A stretch of 9,542 nt of DNA from Alphaproteobacteria bacterium (GTDB lineage: Bacteria; Pseudomonadota; Alphaproteobacteria; CAAGCB01; CAG-977), in the NCBI GenBank assembly GCA_021639925.1, contig JAJXEL010000078.1, forward strand, positions 1 through 9,542, given 5' to 3'. This document shows, one piece after another, positions 1 through 7,936 of the stretch (position 1 is its first letter; each line of letters begins with the position of its first letter). Below the pieces are notes generated by a model. That model worked only from the letters and a program-made list of their open reading frames with translations, made no database searches and had not been told where the DNA came from. A program made the translations under genes and the position numbers.

Positions 1-209
1 TTATAGGACGCGCCATGCTTTTGGGTCATTTTCTGATCCCAGGCTTTGACGTTTTTAACGACCTTATCCAAAACGGGGACGCTTTTAACTTTTTGTTTGA
101 TGCGGCCGCACATATTTGTATATTTGCGCCCGGCCGCCGCAGCATAATGATCTAATGTCTTTGCTGATAACTGTAACGGCGGCTGTTGATCCAGGGCAGC
201 TGTTGTCAT
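1..209 (-). CDS. Hypothetical protein, 5' part only (runs off left edge)
   Basis: An open frame reads leftward from ATG at 209-207 to the window edge, giving 69 complete codons without a stop. The start is supported by a ribosome-binding site: on the minus strand GGAG precedes the ATG with a 6-base spacer (ATAAAT). The visible protein begins MTTAALDQQPPLQLSAKT and continues into a lysine-rich stretch (residues about 29-64) containing KQKVKS, KVVKNVKAWD and KMTQKHG. There is no signal peptide or membrane segment, and I do not recognise a family. It lies 106 bp downstream of the long coiled-coil gene on the same strand with no clear terminator between them, so co-transcription is possible. The basic, polar composition would suit a small nucleic-acid-binding or structural protein, but that is only a guess. 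The gene call rests on the ribosome-binding site and the open frame. Confidence 0.6.
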   Translation of the reverse strand, partial: MTTAALDQQPPLQLSAKTLDHYAAAAGRKYTNMCGRIKQKVKSVPVLDKVVKNVKAWDQKMTQKHGASY

Positions 210-315
210 ATTTATCTCCGCAAACAAGAACCATAATAAAACAGGATATCAAAAAGTTGTTTTTTCTGTCTATTCCTTTTTTAAATTACCGGAAAATTGT
301 CATGCGGCCGTCATA
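210..315 (-). other. Intergenic spacer between two minus-strand genes
   Basis: This 106-bp AT-rich spacer separates the stop of the coiled-coil gene (TGA at 318-316) from the start at 209. Read on the minus strand it holds runs of A and T but no GC-rich hairpin followed by a T tract, so I see no intrinsic terminator. A TAGACA element resembling a -35 box is present, but its best-spaced partner is only GATATC, so I do not call a promoter. The only secure signal is the GGAG ribosome-binding site at its left end. Confidence 0.4.
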
Positions 316-3300
316 TCAGCTTTCTTTATTAAACACGCGGGACAAAAGCATATACAGCCGTCCGGCTTCCGATCCCAGCAGGACGCCGGTCAATACGTCG
401 GCGCGTTCGTTTTCCTGCGCACGGGCCAAAACGCTGTCAAATTCCGATACGTAACGTGAAACGCATTCTCTGAATTCCGCGTTTTCCGTAAACAGATCCG
501 TCATTTTGCGCACCTGATGTTTATCGACGACGCGGGACAAGTGGCGGATAAAGGCGCTTCTGTCGCCGGAATAGTAACGTTTCCACAGGTCTTCTTCAAC
601 GTTCGGCGTGTAAATACGCGCCATGTCGACGCCTAAAGACTGCAATTTTTCAATAATGAACGAAGCTTCGCGCATAAAGCGTTCGGTGTCGGCTTCTTCT
701 TTTTTCTTGTCCAGGGCGGAAATGTATTCTTCCGCCGACCGCGACGCGGAAATCAGCGCCTGCACCTGACGGTTAAACGCGCCGCCCAGCTTGATTGACT
801 GCGCGGATATCTTTTCGCCGGATTCCTGAATTTCTTTGGCGTTGTCGCGCATGACGGCCAGCAGATCCTGTAAACGTTTCAACGCGTCTTCCGCCGCGAT
901 TGACAACAGATCGGACTGGTCGACAAACTGTTCGCCGGATTTGCGCACTTCAACCGCGATGCGTTCGGAATTGCCCGCGACTTCGCTGATCATGGAACGC
1001 AGACGCTGGCCGGCCAGATCAATCTGTATAACGCCTTTGTTGGACATTTCTTCGAACTCTTTGCCGATCTGCTGTACCGTTTCGTTCAAAGCATGAACGC
1101 GCGCCCCCGCGTTTTCCGCGGTTTTATTAAAGTCAACGGCGCGTTCGCGCATGACGACGCTGAAGTTTTTAATCGCTTTCTGCGCTTCTTCGGAAATGCG
1201 GGTCAGCTGATGGGATTGAACCAGGAACGTTTCTCCGGTCGTTTCGATTTGTTCGCGGGCGATTTCTCCGGCGGCTTCAATCCTGTTGGCCTGCGCGGAA
1301 AATTCGCTGCCGGCGTTATTCAGCCCGTTGACGACCTGATCGGTCATGTCGGACAACAAATGCGCCTTTTCTTCCAAAAACTGCGCAGCCGTCTGCGAAC
1401 GCGACAGGCTGTCTTCGGCGGCTTTGGACGCTTCTTCGTTTCTGCGCCGCAGGTTTTCGCCCATGGCGTCCAGTTCAAATCCGATCCGTGACGAAGCCGT
1501 CAGCAGGTCGTTTGTGTTTTTGCGAACCGCTTCGTTAATATTGCGGATATGGGTCATGACGTCTTCGGCGGCTTCTTTCAGATAATTGATCTGGTTGCTT
1601 AAAGACGCTTCGCCCATGCGCGATTGCGTCGCGACGATATTTGCCACGTCGCCCAGATCAATGATATGGCGCTGCATGGAATCGCGGATCATGACGGCCT
1701 GCTGCGTTGATTTCGCCGATTGTTTTTGCAGTCCGTCCGTTTGTTCTTCGATTTCGGTTTGCAGTTCCGTAATGCGCTGCATCAGTTCGTCGGCGGATTG
1801 TTTAAATTCGTTTTGTTTGTTTTCCAAAGCCGTCGTCGACTGAATATTGCGGGTGCACGAATCCTGCGTGACCGATGTTAATTTTTGCGCGGCCTGTATC
1901 ATCACGTTTCCTGTTTCCGTGATTTTTGTTTTCGCCGTTTCGCTTAAAGCGTTCAGATTGTCCGTCTGGCGGGTCAGAGCGGCGCCGACGGTTTCCAGCT
2001 GGGACACCGTCATTTCCGACGCGTTGGCCAGTTCTTTTGTCTGGACGCTTAATCCTTCTTCAATTAAATGAATGCGGGAAACCAGACGTTCCAGGTCTTT
2101 GTCGGCCTGTTCGGATTGTTCGCGCAGCATGGCGGCGACCTGCGCGCTTTGTTCGGCCAGCTTGTCCGAAACGGCGGACAAAGTCGTGTTCTGCCGGTTA
2201 AACAAGGTTTCAACTTTTTCTGACTGATCCGTCAGAACGGCCGCGGCGTTTTGCGTGCTGTCAAGCATTTCCTGCGCGTCTTCGGCCAGTTTTCTGAACT
2301 GTTCGTCAATCTGCATCACGGCTTTTTCCGAACGCGACTTGATCAGTTCGGAAGAAATGTCCATCTGCGTCGTCTGGCGCGTAATTTCGGCGCTGAGTTC
2401 TTCGGCATATGCGGATACCCGCTGCGCCGAAGCGTCCAGCAGCGTTTTATGGCGTTCCAGTTCTTCGCGCAAAGAATTGTTCGCCACGACCGTACGCTGC
2501 GAAGACATGTCAAGCGCGTTGATTTTGTTGGACAAAGACGCGTCGATTTCATTGATCTGGTCGGTGACTTTGCCGGCCTGGTTCAACGTGTCTTCCAGCA
2601 GACGGGACAGACGCAGAACCGTTTCCGCCGCCCGCGAATCCAGCAGCTCGGCTATTCCGGTCAGATCGTCGGCCTGTTCTTTCAGGGCGGATTTGGTTTC
2701 TTCCAGCTTCGCGGAAGCGTTCGATACGTACTTTTGCTGCTGCGCCAGCGACGTTTCCGTCACGATTGCCTGAGAAACCAGCGCTCCGGTCAGATCGGAC
2801 AACTCGCCGGCCTGTTTTATCAGTTTTTGACAGACGGTTTCGGATTTTTCTTCGGTACTTGAAACGTTGCCGTCAATTTCCGAAATGCCGGCGCGGACGT
2901 TTTCCTGTATTGCCGTTATTTTTTCAGACGCTTCGTCCAATGCCGTCGTCAGTTTCCGCGTATGTTCGGCCAAAGCGCCGGATATGGATTCCGCGTCCGA
3001 ACGCAGACGCGCCGCCGCGGCGTTCAGCTGGCCGGCCCGGTTTTCGATTTCTTCGTCAACAGCGGAAATTTCCGTGCAAGCCTGCGTTCCCGCTTTGGCG
3101 ATCTGTTCGGCTTTGCCGTCCAAAGAAACGGAAACGGAAGAAATCTGTTCCACCGCGGTGGACGAAGCGGCGTTGATTTCGTTGATGTAAGTGTCCAGCG
3201 TCGTTTCAATCGTTTTAAACCGGGCGACGATTTTTTCCGCTTCCTGGTCCAGCAGGGCGTTTTGTTCTTTGAATGTTGTCTGCAATTTTTCCGACGTTTG

Positions 3301-4479
3301 GGTCAGCAGAGCGTCTTTGTCGGAAATAACGCCGTTTTGGCGTTCAAAGATTTCCTCCAGCGTTTCAATGCGCCGTTCCAGCCCGTTCAGCATTTTTTCC
3401 GTGTTGGCGCGCGCCGTTTCGGCCGCTTCGCTTAATAAAGCGGTTTGTTCTTCCAGATCGGCGGTAATAACGGATATATTGTCGCGCGCTTCTTTGCCGG
3501 AATCGGAAATCAGGGCGACCTGAGCCCGGATATCCTGTTTGATGCGGCCGGATTGTTCGGCCAGCGTTTCGTAAACGTCGTTTCCGGCTTTGACGATCAT
3601 TTCCGTCTGCGCCGTCAGAGCGGCTGTAGCCGCGGCTGTCTGGCGCGTCAGAATATCGCATGCGTTTTCGGAAGCCCCGCGCAACAAAGCGTTTTGTTCG
3701 CGCAGTTCCGCGGATAAGCGCATCGCTTTGTCCGTTAAAGCGTTGCCCGTTTCCTTTAAAACGGCTGTGTCGGACTGCAGCGACGACGTAATGGCCGACA
3801 AAGTGTCCGTCGTCGTTTCCGCCGCTTGGCGGACGGCGCTTAAGTTTGTTTCCAGTAATTCCATATTCCGGACGGTCTGGCCGTCGACCAGGTCGGCGGA
3901 AGATTTCAAATCGTCGGTTTGTTCCTTGATTTTTCGGACGGATTCGTCAACGCTTTGTTCCAGACTGCGGGTGATTTCCGTTAGATCGCCGACGCGTTCG
4001 GCCAAAGCGGTTCCGGTATCGGCGGTACATTCTTTAAGCTGCGCATAAACCGTGTTTAAATCGGCTGTCTGCTGGCGGATATCGTCCAGCAGGGATTTGA
4101 CATACAGTTTGTTTTTGGCGTTCGGGTGCATAAATTCGGAAATATAAGCGCGCAGTTTTCCGGCTTCGCGGACGTATTTTCTTTGTGCGGAAAAATAAGC
4201 CGCGGCCACCCATATAAAAGCAAACGGCGATAAAGCGCCCGCGACAAAGCTGAGAAATTCGGGCGGCGTCATATCGAAACGCGCGTCCCACCAGCCGGTG
4301 GCCAGCACGTAATCCGCGACGACGAATCCCCAGACCGCGCTGAGAATTAAACCGGCGGCAATGCTGAAATCTTCGTACCATTTGGGCTGTTTTGCGGAAA
4401 GGTCGTTTTCGGAAAAGATCATTTTGCCGTCGCCGGAAAAAGAATCCGGCCCGTTTTCTAAATCGGTATCCTGCGCCAT
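316..4479 (-). CDS. Giant membrane-anchored coiled-coil protein, TipN-like
   Basis: A 1387-residue protein. The ATG at 4479 is preceded by AGGA with a 7-base spacer (AACAAAC). The acidic N-terminus (residues 1-36) is followed by two hydrophobic segments at about 39-59 and 76-97. A very long helical region (about 100-1260), rich in Ala, Glu, Gln, Ser and Thr and nearly free of proline, has coiled-coil character. A compact C-terminal domain (about 1268-1387) contains W1299, GDRSAF (1305-1310) and LLGSEAGRLYMLLSRV (1367-1382). Two N-terminal membrane helices plus a long coiled coil is the plan of TipN, the Caulobacter new-pole marker that directs flagellum placement and division polarity; the C-terminal motif resembles what I recall from alphaproteobacterial proteins of this type. 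It is much longer than Caulobacter TipN (about 880 residues). The likely role is a membrane-attached scaffold. The coiled coil alone could also suit an apolipoprotein-like or chemoreceptor-like annotation, but I see no receptor signalling hairpin. The gene is certain; the TipN relation is inference. Confidence 0.75.
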   Translation of the reverse strand: MAQDTDLENGPDSFSGDGKMIFSENDLSAKQPKWYEDFSIAAGLILSAVWGFVVADYVLATGWWDARFDMTPPEFLSFVAGALSPFAFIWVAAAYFSAQRKYVREAGKLRAYISEFMHPNAKNKLYVKSLLDDIRQQTADLNTVYAQLKECTADTGTALAERVGDLTEITRSLEQSVDESVRKIKEQTDDLKSSADLVDGQTVRNMELLETNLSAVRQAAETTTDTLSAITSSLQSDTAVLKETGNALTDKAMRLSAELREQNALLRGASENACDILTRQTAAATAALTAQTEMIVKAGNDVYETLAEQSGRIKQDIRAQVALISDSGKEARDNISVITADLEEQTALLSEAAETARANTEKMLNGLERRIETLEEIFERQNGVISDKDALLTQTSEKLQTTFKEQNALLDQEAEKIVARFKTIETTLDTYINEINAASSTAVEQISSVSVSLDGKAEQIAKAGTQACTEISAVDEEIENRAGQLNAAAARLRSDAESISGALAEHTRKLTTALDEASEKITAIQENVRAGISEIDGNVSSTEEKSETVCQKLIKQAGELSDLTGALVSQAIVTETSLAQQQKYVSNASAKLEETKSALKEQADDLTGIAELLDSRAAETVLRLSRLLEDTLNQAGKVTDQINEIDASLSNKINALDMSSQRTVVANNSLREELERHKTLLDASAQRVSAYAEELSAEITRQTTQMDISSELIKSRSEKAVMQIDEQFRKLAEDAQEMLDSTQNAAAVLTDQSEKVETLFNRQNTTLSAVSDKLAEQSAQVAAMLREQSEQADKDLERLVSRIHLIEEGLSVQTKELANASEMTVSQLETVGAALTRQTDNLNALSETAKTKITETGNVMIQAAQKLTSVTQDSCTRNIQSTTALENKQNEFKQSADELMQRITELQTEIEEQTDGLQKQSAKSTQQAVMIRDSMQRHIIDLGDVANIVATQSRMGEASLSNQINYLKEAAEDVMTHIRNINEAVRKNTNDLLTASSRIGFELDAMGENLRRRNEEASKAAEDSLSRSQTAAQFLEEKAHLLSDMTDQVVNGLNNAGSEFSAQANRIEAAGEIAREQIETTGETFLVQSHQLTRISEEAQKAIKNFSVVMRERAVDFNKTAENAGARVHALNETVQQIGKEFEEMSNKGVIQIDLAGQRLRSMISEVAGNSERIAVEVRKSGEQFVDQSDLLSIAAEDALKRLQDLLAVMRDNAKEIQESGEKISAQSIKLGGAFNRQVQALISASRSAEEYISALDKKKEEADTERFMREASFIIEKLQSLGVDMARIYTPNVEEDLWKRYYSGDRSAFIRHLSRVVDKHQVRKMTDLFTENAEFRECVSRYVSEFDSVLARAQENERADVLTGVLLGSEAGRLYMLLSRVFNKES

Positions 4480-4495
4480 GTTTGTTTCCTGTTTG

Positions 4496-4525
4496 CTTTA
4501 AAGAATCAAATTCCTTTAAGAATCA
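4496..4525. promoter_or_regulatory. AT-rich direct repeat and dyad in divergent promoter region
   Basis: On the plus strand CTTTAAAGAATCA (4496-4508) is nearly repeated as CTTTAAGAATCA (4514-4525), about 18 bp apart. The same bases form an imperfect inverted repeat: TTAAAGAAT (4498-4506), loop CAA, then ATTCCTTTAA (4510-4519), with one unpaired base. The site sits 17-46 bp before the start of the coiled-coil gene, in its probable leader, and upstream of ileS. Spacing of one to two helical turns would suit a dimeric regulator, but AT-rich DNA gives such matches by chance. No regulator is identified. Confidence 0.3.
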
Positions 4526-4555
4526 CGTAAAATGTCTTTGCCGTCAAGGATTCTA

Positions 4556-4595
4556 TTGACAATATTTGCTATCCGTTTAAAAAGCTTTATATAAA
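4556..4595 (+). promoter_or_regulatory. Candidate ileS promoter
   Basis: Two overlapping sigma-70-like arrangements can be read. TTGACA (4556-4561) matches the -35 consensus perfectly and is followed after 16 bp by TAAAAA (4578-4583, 4 of 6 matches). Alternatively TTGCTA (4566-4571) is followed after 18 bp by TATAAA (4590-4595, 5 of 6). Either would place transcription start about 20-40 bp before the ileS ATG, leaving a short leader with no room for a T-box-type riboswitch. Which one is used cannot be decided from sequence. Confidence 0.4.
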
Positions 4596-4626
4596 ACAGA
4601 GTTAACTGCAACTGAAGTGGAAAACG

Positions 4627-7600
4627 ATGACGGAAAAAACAAAATATTATCCTGAAATTCAGGCAAAAGCCGATTTTCCCGCGCTGGAACAGGAAATCCT
4701 GAATTATTGGCGCGCGGACGACACGTTTAAAAAATCCGTTGCCAACCGCGCAGCCGGTGAAAAAGGGGCAAACGAATACGTTTTTTATGATGGCCCTCCG
4801 TTTGCCAACGGCTTGCCGCATTACGGGCATCTGGTGACGGGATATGTCAAGGATATTATTCCCCGTTATCAGACAATGCGCGGTCATCGCGTCGAACGCC
4901 GTTTCGGCTGGGACTGCCACGGACTGCCCGCCGAAATGGATACGGAAAAGTTTCTGGGCATTTCCGGGCGCGCCGCCATTTCCGAATTCGGAATCGGCAA
5001 GTTCAACGAAACATGCAAAGAACGCGTGCTGATGTATACCAACGAATGGGAACAGACCGTTACGCGCCAGGCGCGCTGGGTTGCTTTTGACAACGATTAT
5101 AAAACGATGGATCTGCCTTATATGGAATCCATTATCTGGGCTTTTAAGGAATTATATAAAAAAGGCCTGATGTACGAAGGCGTTCGTATTCTGCCGTACA
5201 GCTGGGCGGCCGAAACGCCGGTGTCAAACTTTGAAACGCGCATGGACAACTCTTACCGCGAACGCGAAGACCCGTCCGTGACGATCATGTTTACGCTTGA
5301 TCCTGTCGAAGGCGAAACAAAACCCGTCAAGGCTTTGGCCTGGACGACGACGCCGTGGACTTTGCCGTCAAACCTCGCCTTGTGCGTCAACAAAGAATTT
5401 GACTATGACGTATATGAAGAAGACGGCGTGCAATACATTCTGGCCGCAGCGCTGGCCGGGCGTTACAAACGCGAACTGGCCAAAGCCGAAAAAGTCAAAA
5501 CGATCAAAGGCGCCGATCTGGTCGGACGGACGTATCAGCCTTTGTTTGATTATTTCAAAGGAACGCCCAACTGTTTCCAGATCATTCAGGCCGATTACGT
5601 TTCGACCGAAGACGGTACGGGAATCGTTCATACCGCGCCCGGTTTCGGCGAAGACGACATGATCGCCTGCCAGCCTTATAACATTCCGGTCATCTGCCCG
5701 GTGGACGGCAAGGGCTGCTTTACCAAAGAAGTCCCCGATTATGAAGGCATGCAGGTTTTTGAAACCAACGAACCGATCATCAAACGTCTGAAGGCGGAAG
5801 GCAAACTGGTACGCAAAGAAATGTACAAGCACAGTTATCCGCACTGCTGGCGTACGGATACGCCGCTGATTTACAAGGCGATCAACAGCTGGTTTGTCAA
5901 AGTAACGGATTTCCGCGACCGCATGGTTGAAAACAACAAAACGATCAACTGGATTCCCGAACACGTTAAAAACGGTGCGATGGGCATGTGGCTGGAAGGC
6001 GCGCGCGACTGGTCGATTTCGCGTAACCGTTTCTGGGGAACGCCGATTCCGGTATGGAAATCCGACGATCCGAAATATCCGCGCGTGGACGTGTACGGTT
6101 CTATTGCCGAACTGGAAAAGGATTTCAGCGTTAAAATTACCGATTTGCACCGTCCGTTTATTGATACGCTGGTGCGTCCGAATCCGGACGATCCGACGGG
6201 CAAATCCATGATGCGCCGCGTCGAAGACGTGTTGGACTGCTGGTTTGAATCCGGATCCATGCCGTTCGCGCAGGTGCATTATCCGTTTGAAAACAAAGAA
6301 TGGTTTGAAAATCATTCTCCGGCGGACTTTATCGTCGAATATTTGGCACAGACGCGCGGCTGGTTCTATACCCTGATGGTGATGAGTACGGCTCTGTTCG
6401 ACCGCGCGCCGTTTAAAACCTGCCTGTGCCACGGCGTCGTGCTGGACGAAAACCAGCAAAAACTGTCAAAACGCCTGCGCAACTATCCGGATCCTTCGGA
6501 CGTGTTCAATACGCTGGGATCGGACGCTTTGCGCTGGTTTTTGGTGTCTTCGCCGATTTTGCGCGGGGGCAATCTGTCGATCGACCGCGAAGGCAAAGAA
6601 ATCGCCAAATCATCGCGCAAGGCTTTGATTCCGCTGTGGAACGCTTTTTACTTTTTTACGCTGTACGCTAATGCGGAAGGGCTGAAAGCCAAATTCACAA
6701 CGACGGCCGATGACGTTTTGGATCGTTATATTCTGGCTAAAACGCGCGACCTGGTCAAAGGGCTGACGGAAAAGCTGGACGCCTGCGACATTGTGGGCGC
6801 CTGCGCCGATGTTTCGGACTTTTTGGAATTGATGAACAACTGGTATATCCGCCGTTCCCGCGCGCGGTTCTGGGACGTTTCCGGCGGGCAGGAAGCTTTT
6901 GACGTGCTGTATACGGTTTTGGTGACGCTGGTCAAAGCGATCGCGCCGCTAATGCCTTTGACGTGCGAATATATTTATCGCGCTTTGACGGGCGAAGAAA
7001 GCGTTCATCTGGCGGATTATCCGGATTATGCCGTTTTCGCAGCCGATGACAAACTGGTCGCGGATATGGACTTTGTCCGCGCGGTCTGTTCAACGGCAAA
7101 ATCGGTGCGCGAAGACCACAAACTGCGTAACCGCCTGCCGCTGGCTGCAATGACGGTCGCCGGCAATAACGCGGAAAGACTGACGGATTACGTTGATTTG
7201 CTCAAGGACGAAGTCAATGTGAAAGAAGTCGTCTTTGCCAAAGACGTTTCCGATTTGGCGGACAAGACGCTGTATATCATTACGCCGCTGGTCGGCAAAC
7301 GGCTGGGACGGTTTATGAAAGATATTCTGGCCGCGTCCAAGATGGCCGAATGGACGGCGAACGCCGACGGGACTTTGTCGATTGCGGGGCAGACCTTGAA
7401 TCCGGAAGAATTCGAACTGCGCCTGAATTTAAAAGACGGCAATGCGGGACAGGCTTTGCCGGATAATACGGCGGTCGTCGTTTTGGATACGGAAATCCGT
7501 CCCGAATTGGAACGCGAAGGGATTGCGCGCGACTTTGTGCGCGTTATTCAGCAAAAGCGCAAAGACAGCGGCTTTGACGTATCCGACCGGATTAAGGTGG

Positions 7601-7764
7601 CTTATACTTCGGCTGATCAGACGGTCTTGGAAGCCTTAAAGGAAAACAAGGATTATATTTCCGAACAGGTTTTGGCCGTTGCTTTTGAAGAACGGGCGGA
7701 CGTCGCCGGCGATACCGAAGAAGCCGGAAACGCGACTGTGACGTTCAAGATTGAAAAGGCGTAA
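4627..7764 (+). CDS. ileS: Isoleucyl-tRNA synthetase, eukaryotic-like class
   Basis: This cytoplasmic enzyme charges tRNA-Ile with isoleucine using ATP and proofreads valine. The 1045-residue product carries the full class I set: GPPFANG followed by the HIGH-type motif HYGH (65-68), GWDCHGLP (94-101), the editing-domain signatures WTTTPWTLPSN (from 239) and GTGIVHTAPGFGEDD (330-344), and KLSKR (612-616) as the KMSKS equivalent. The pattern KLSKRLRNYPDP and DQTRGWFYT-like segment (here AQTRGWFYT), the length over 1000 residues, and the absence of the paired-cysteine zinc site at the C-terminus place it with eukaryotic-like bacterial IleS, not the roughly 930-residue common bacterial form. Members of that class are often naturally insensitive to mupirocin; whether this one is cannot be seen. 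The ATG has only a weak ribosome-binding site (GTGGA). The gene ends TAA TAG and is followed by a terminator, so it appears monocistronic. Confidence 0.97.
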   Translation: MTEKTKYYPEIQAKADFPALEQEILNYWRADDTFKKSVANRAAGEKGANEYVFYDGPPFANGLPHYGHLVTGYVKDIIPRYQTMRGHRVERRFGWDCHGLPAEMDTEKFLGISGRAAISEFGIGKFNETCKERVLMYTNEWEQTVTRQARWVAFDNDYKTMDLPYMESIIWAFKELYKKGLMYEGVRILPYSWAAETPVSNFETRMDNSYREREDPSVTIMFTLDPVEGETKPVKALAWTTTPWTLPSNLALCVNKEFDYDVYEEDGVQYILAAALAGRYKRELAKAEKVKTIKGADLVGRTYQPLFDYFKGTPNCFQIIQADYVSTEDGTGIVHTAPGFGEDDMIACQPYNIPVICPVDGKGCFTKEVPDYEGMQVFETNEPIIKRLKAEGKLVRKEMYKHSYPHCWRTDTPLIYKAINSWFVKVTDFRDRMVENNKTINWIPEHVKNGAMGMWLEGARDWSISRNRFWGTPIPVWKSDDPKYPRVDVYGSIAELEKDFSVKITDLHRPFIDTLVRPNPDDPTGKSMMRRVEDVLDCWFESGSMPFAQVHYPFENKEWFENHSPADFIVEYLAQTRGWFYTLMVMSTALFDRAPFKTCLCHGVVLDENQQKLSKRLRNYPDPSDVFNTLGSDALRWFLVSSPILRGGNLSIDREGKEIAKSSRKALIPLWNAFYFFTLYANAEGLKAKFTTTADDVLDRYILAKTRDLVKGLTEKLDACDIVGACADVSDFLELMNNWYIRRSRARFWDVSGGQEAFDVLYTVLVTLVKAIAPLMPLTCEYIYRALTGEESVHLADYPDYAVFAADDKLVADMDFVRAVCSTAKSVREDHKLRNRLPLAAMTVAGNNAERLTDYVDLLKDEVNVKEVVFAKDVSDLADKTLYIITPLVGKRLGRFMKDILAASKMAEWTANADGTLSIAGQTLNPEEFELRLNLKDGNAGQALPDNTAVVVLDTEIRPELEREGIARDFVRVIQQKRKDSGFDVSDRIKVAYTSADQTVLEALKENKDYISEQVLAVAFEERADVAGDTEEAGNATVTFKIEKA

Positions 7765-7781
7765 TAGCTTGGAATAACAGG

Positions 7782-7810
7782 AAAAGCCCCGTCGTCGTCG
7801 GGGCTTTTTT
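7782..7810 (+). terminator. Rho-independent terminator of ileS
   Basis: A perfect 10-bp stem, AAAAGCCCCG (7782-7791) pairing with CGGGGCTTTT (7799-7808), encloses the loop TCGTCGT and runs into six Ts (7805-7810). It begins 17 bases after the ileS TAA, which is itself followed by an adjacent TAG. The A tract before the stem makes the hairpin fairly symmetric, but no minus-strand gene ends here, so it serves ileS. Confidence 0.93.
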
Positions 7811-7874
7811 GTGCTTTATCGTTCTGGTATCGGAAAAAATAATCCTGTATTAAAAAAGATGTGATCCCCGTAAC

Positions 7875-7903
7875 TTGCAGTTTGCGGCAGAGTTGAGTAA
7901 AAT
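7875..7903 (+). promoter_or_regulatory. Candidate promoter of the DUF2726 gene
   Basis: TTGCAG (7875-7880) and TAAAAT (7898-7903) are separated by 17 bp. The -10 box matches the sigma-70 consensus at 5 of 6 bases; the -35 box is weak (TTG only). It lies after the ileS terminator and about 35 bp before the next ATG, where an independent promoter is expected. The AT-rich stretch 7898-7927 offers other possible -10 boxes. Confidence 0.4.
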
Positions 7904-7936
7904 AAAATATACGGGAAATAAAATAAAGAGGCGGTC

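Noticed and set aside
2251..2862. Plus-strand open frame of 203 codons opposite the coiled-coil gene
   Set aside because: Its composition (repeated F, R, Q and G) mirrors the complement of Glu/Ala/Gln-rich codons. Several similar frames occur along the whole coiled-coil gene, so it is a shadow.
4480..4626. T-box or other aminoacylation-sensing leader before ileS
   Set aside because: The candidate promoters leave only about 25-40 bases of leader, there is no terminator hairpin before the start, and no T-box core was seen.
4516..4920. Minus-strand open frame spanning the intergenic region and the ileS start
   Set aside because: It overlaps the first 290 bases of ileS, including the HYGH motif region, and would occupy the divergent promoter region. 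No family is recognisable.
5368..6459. Long minus-strand open frame (363 codons) antisense to ileS
   Set aside because: It lies wholly inside ileS, whose conserved motifs are intact. The translation is rich in Phe, Arg, Val and His with no family pattern, as expected for the complement of a codon-biased gene.
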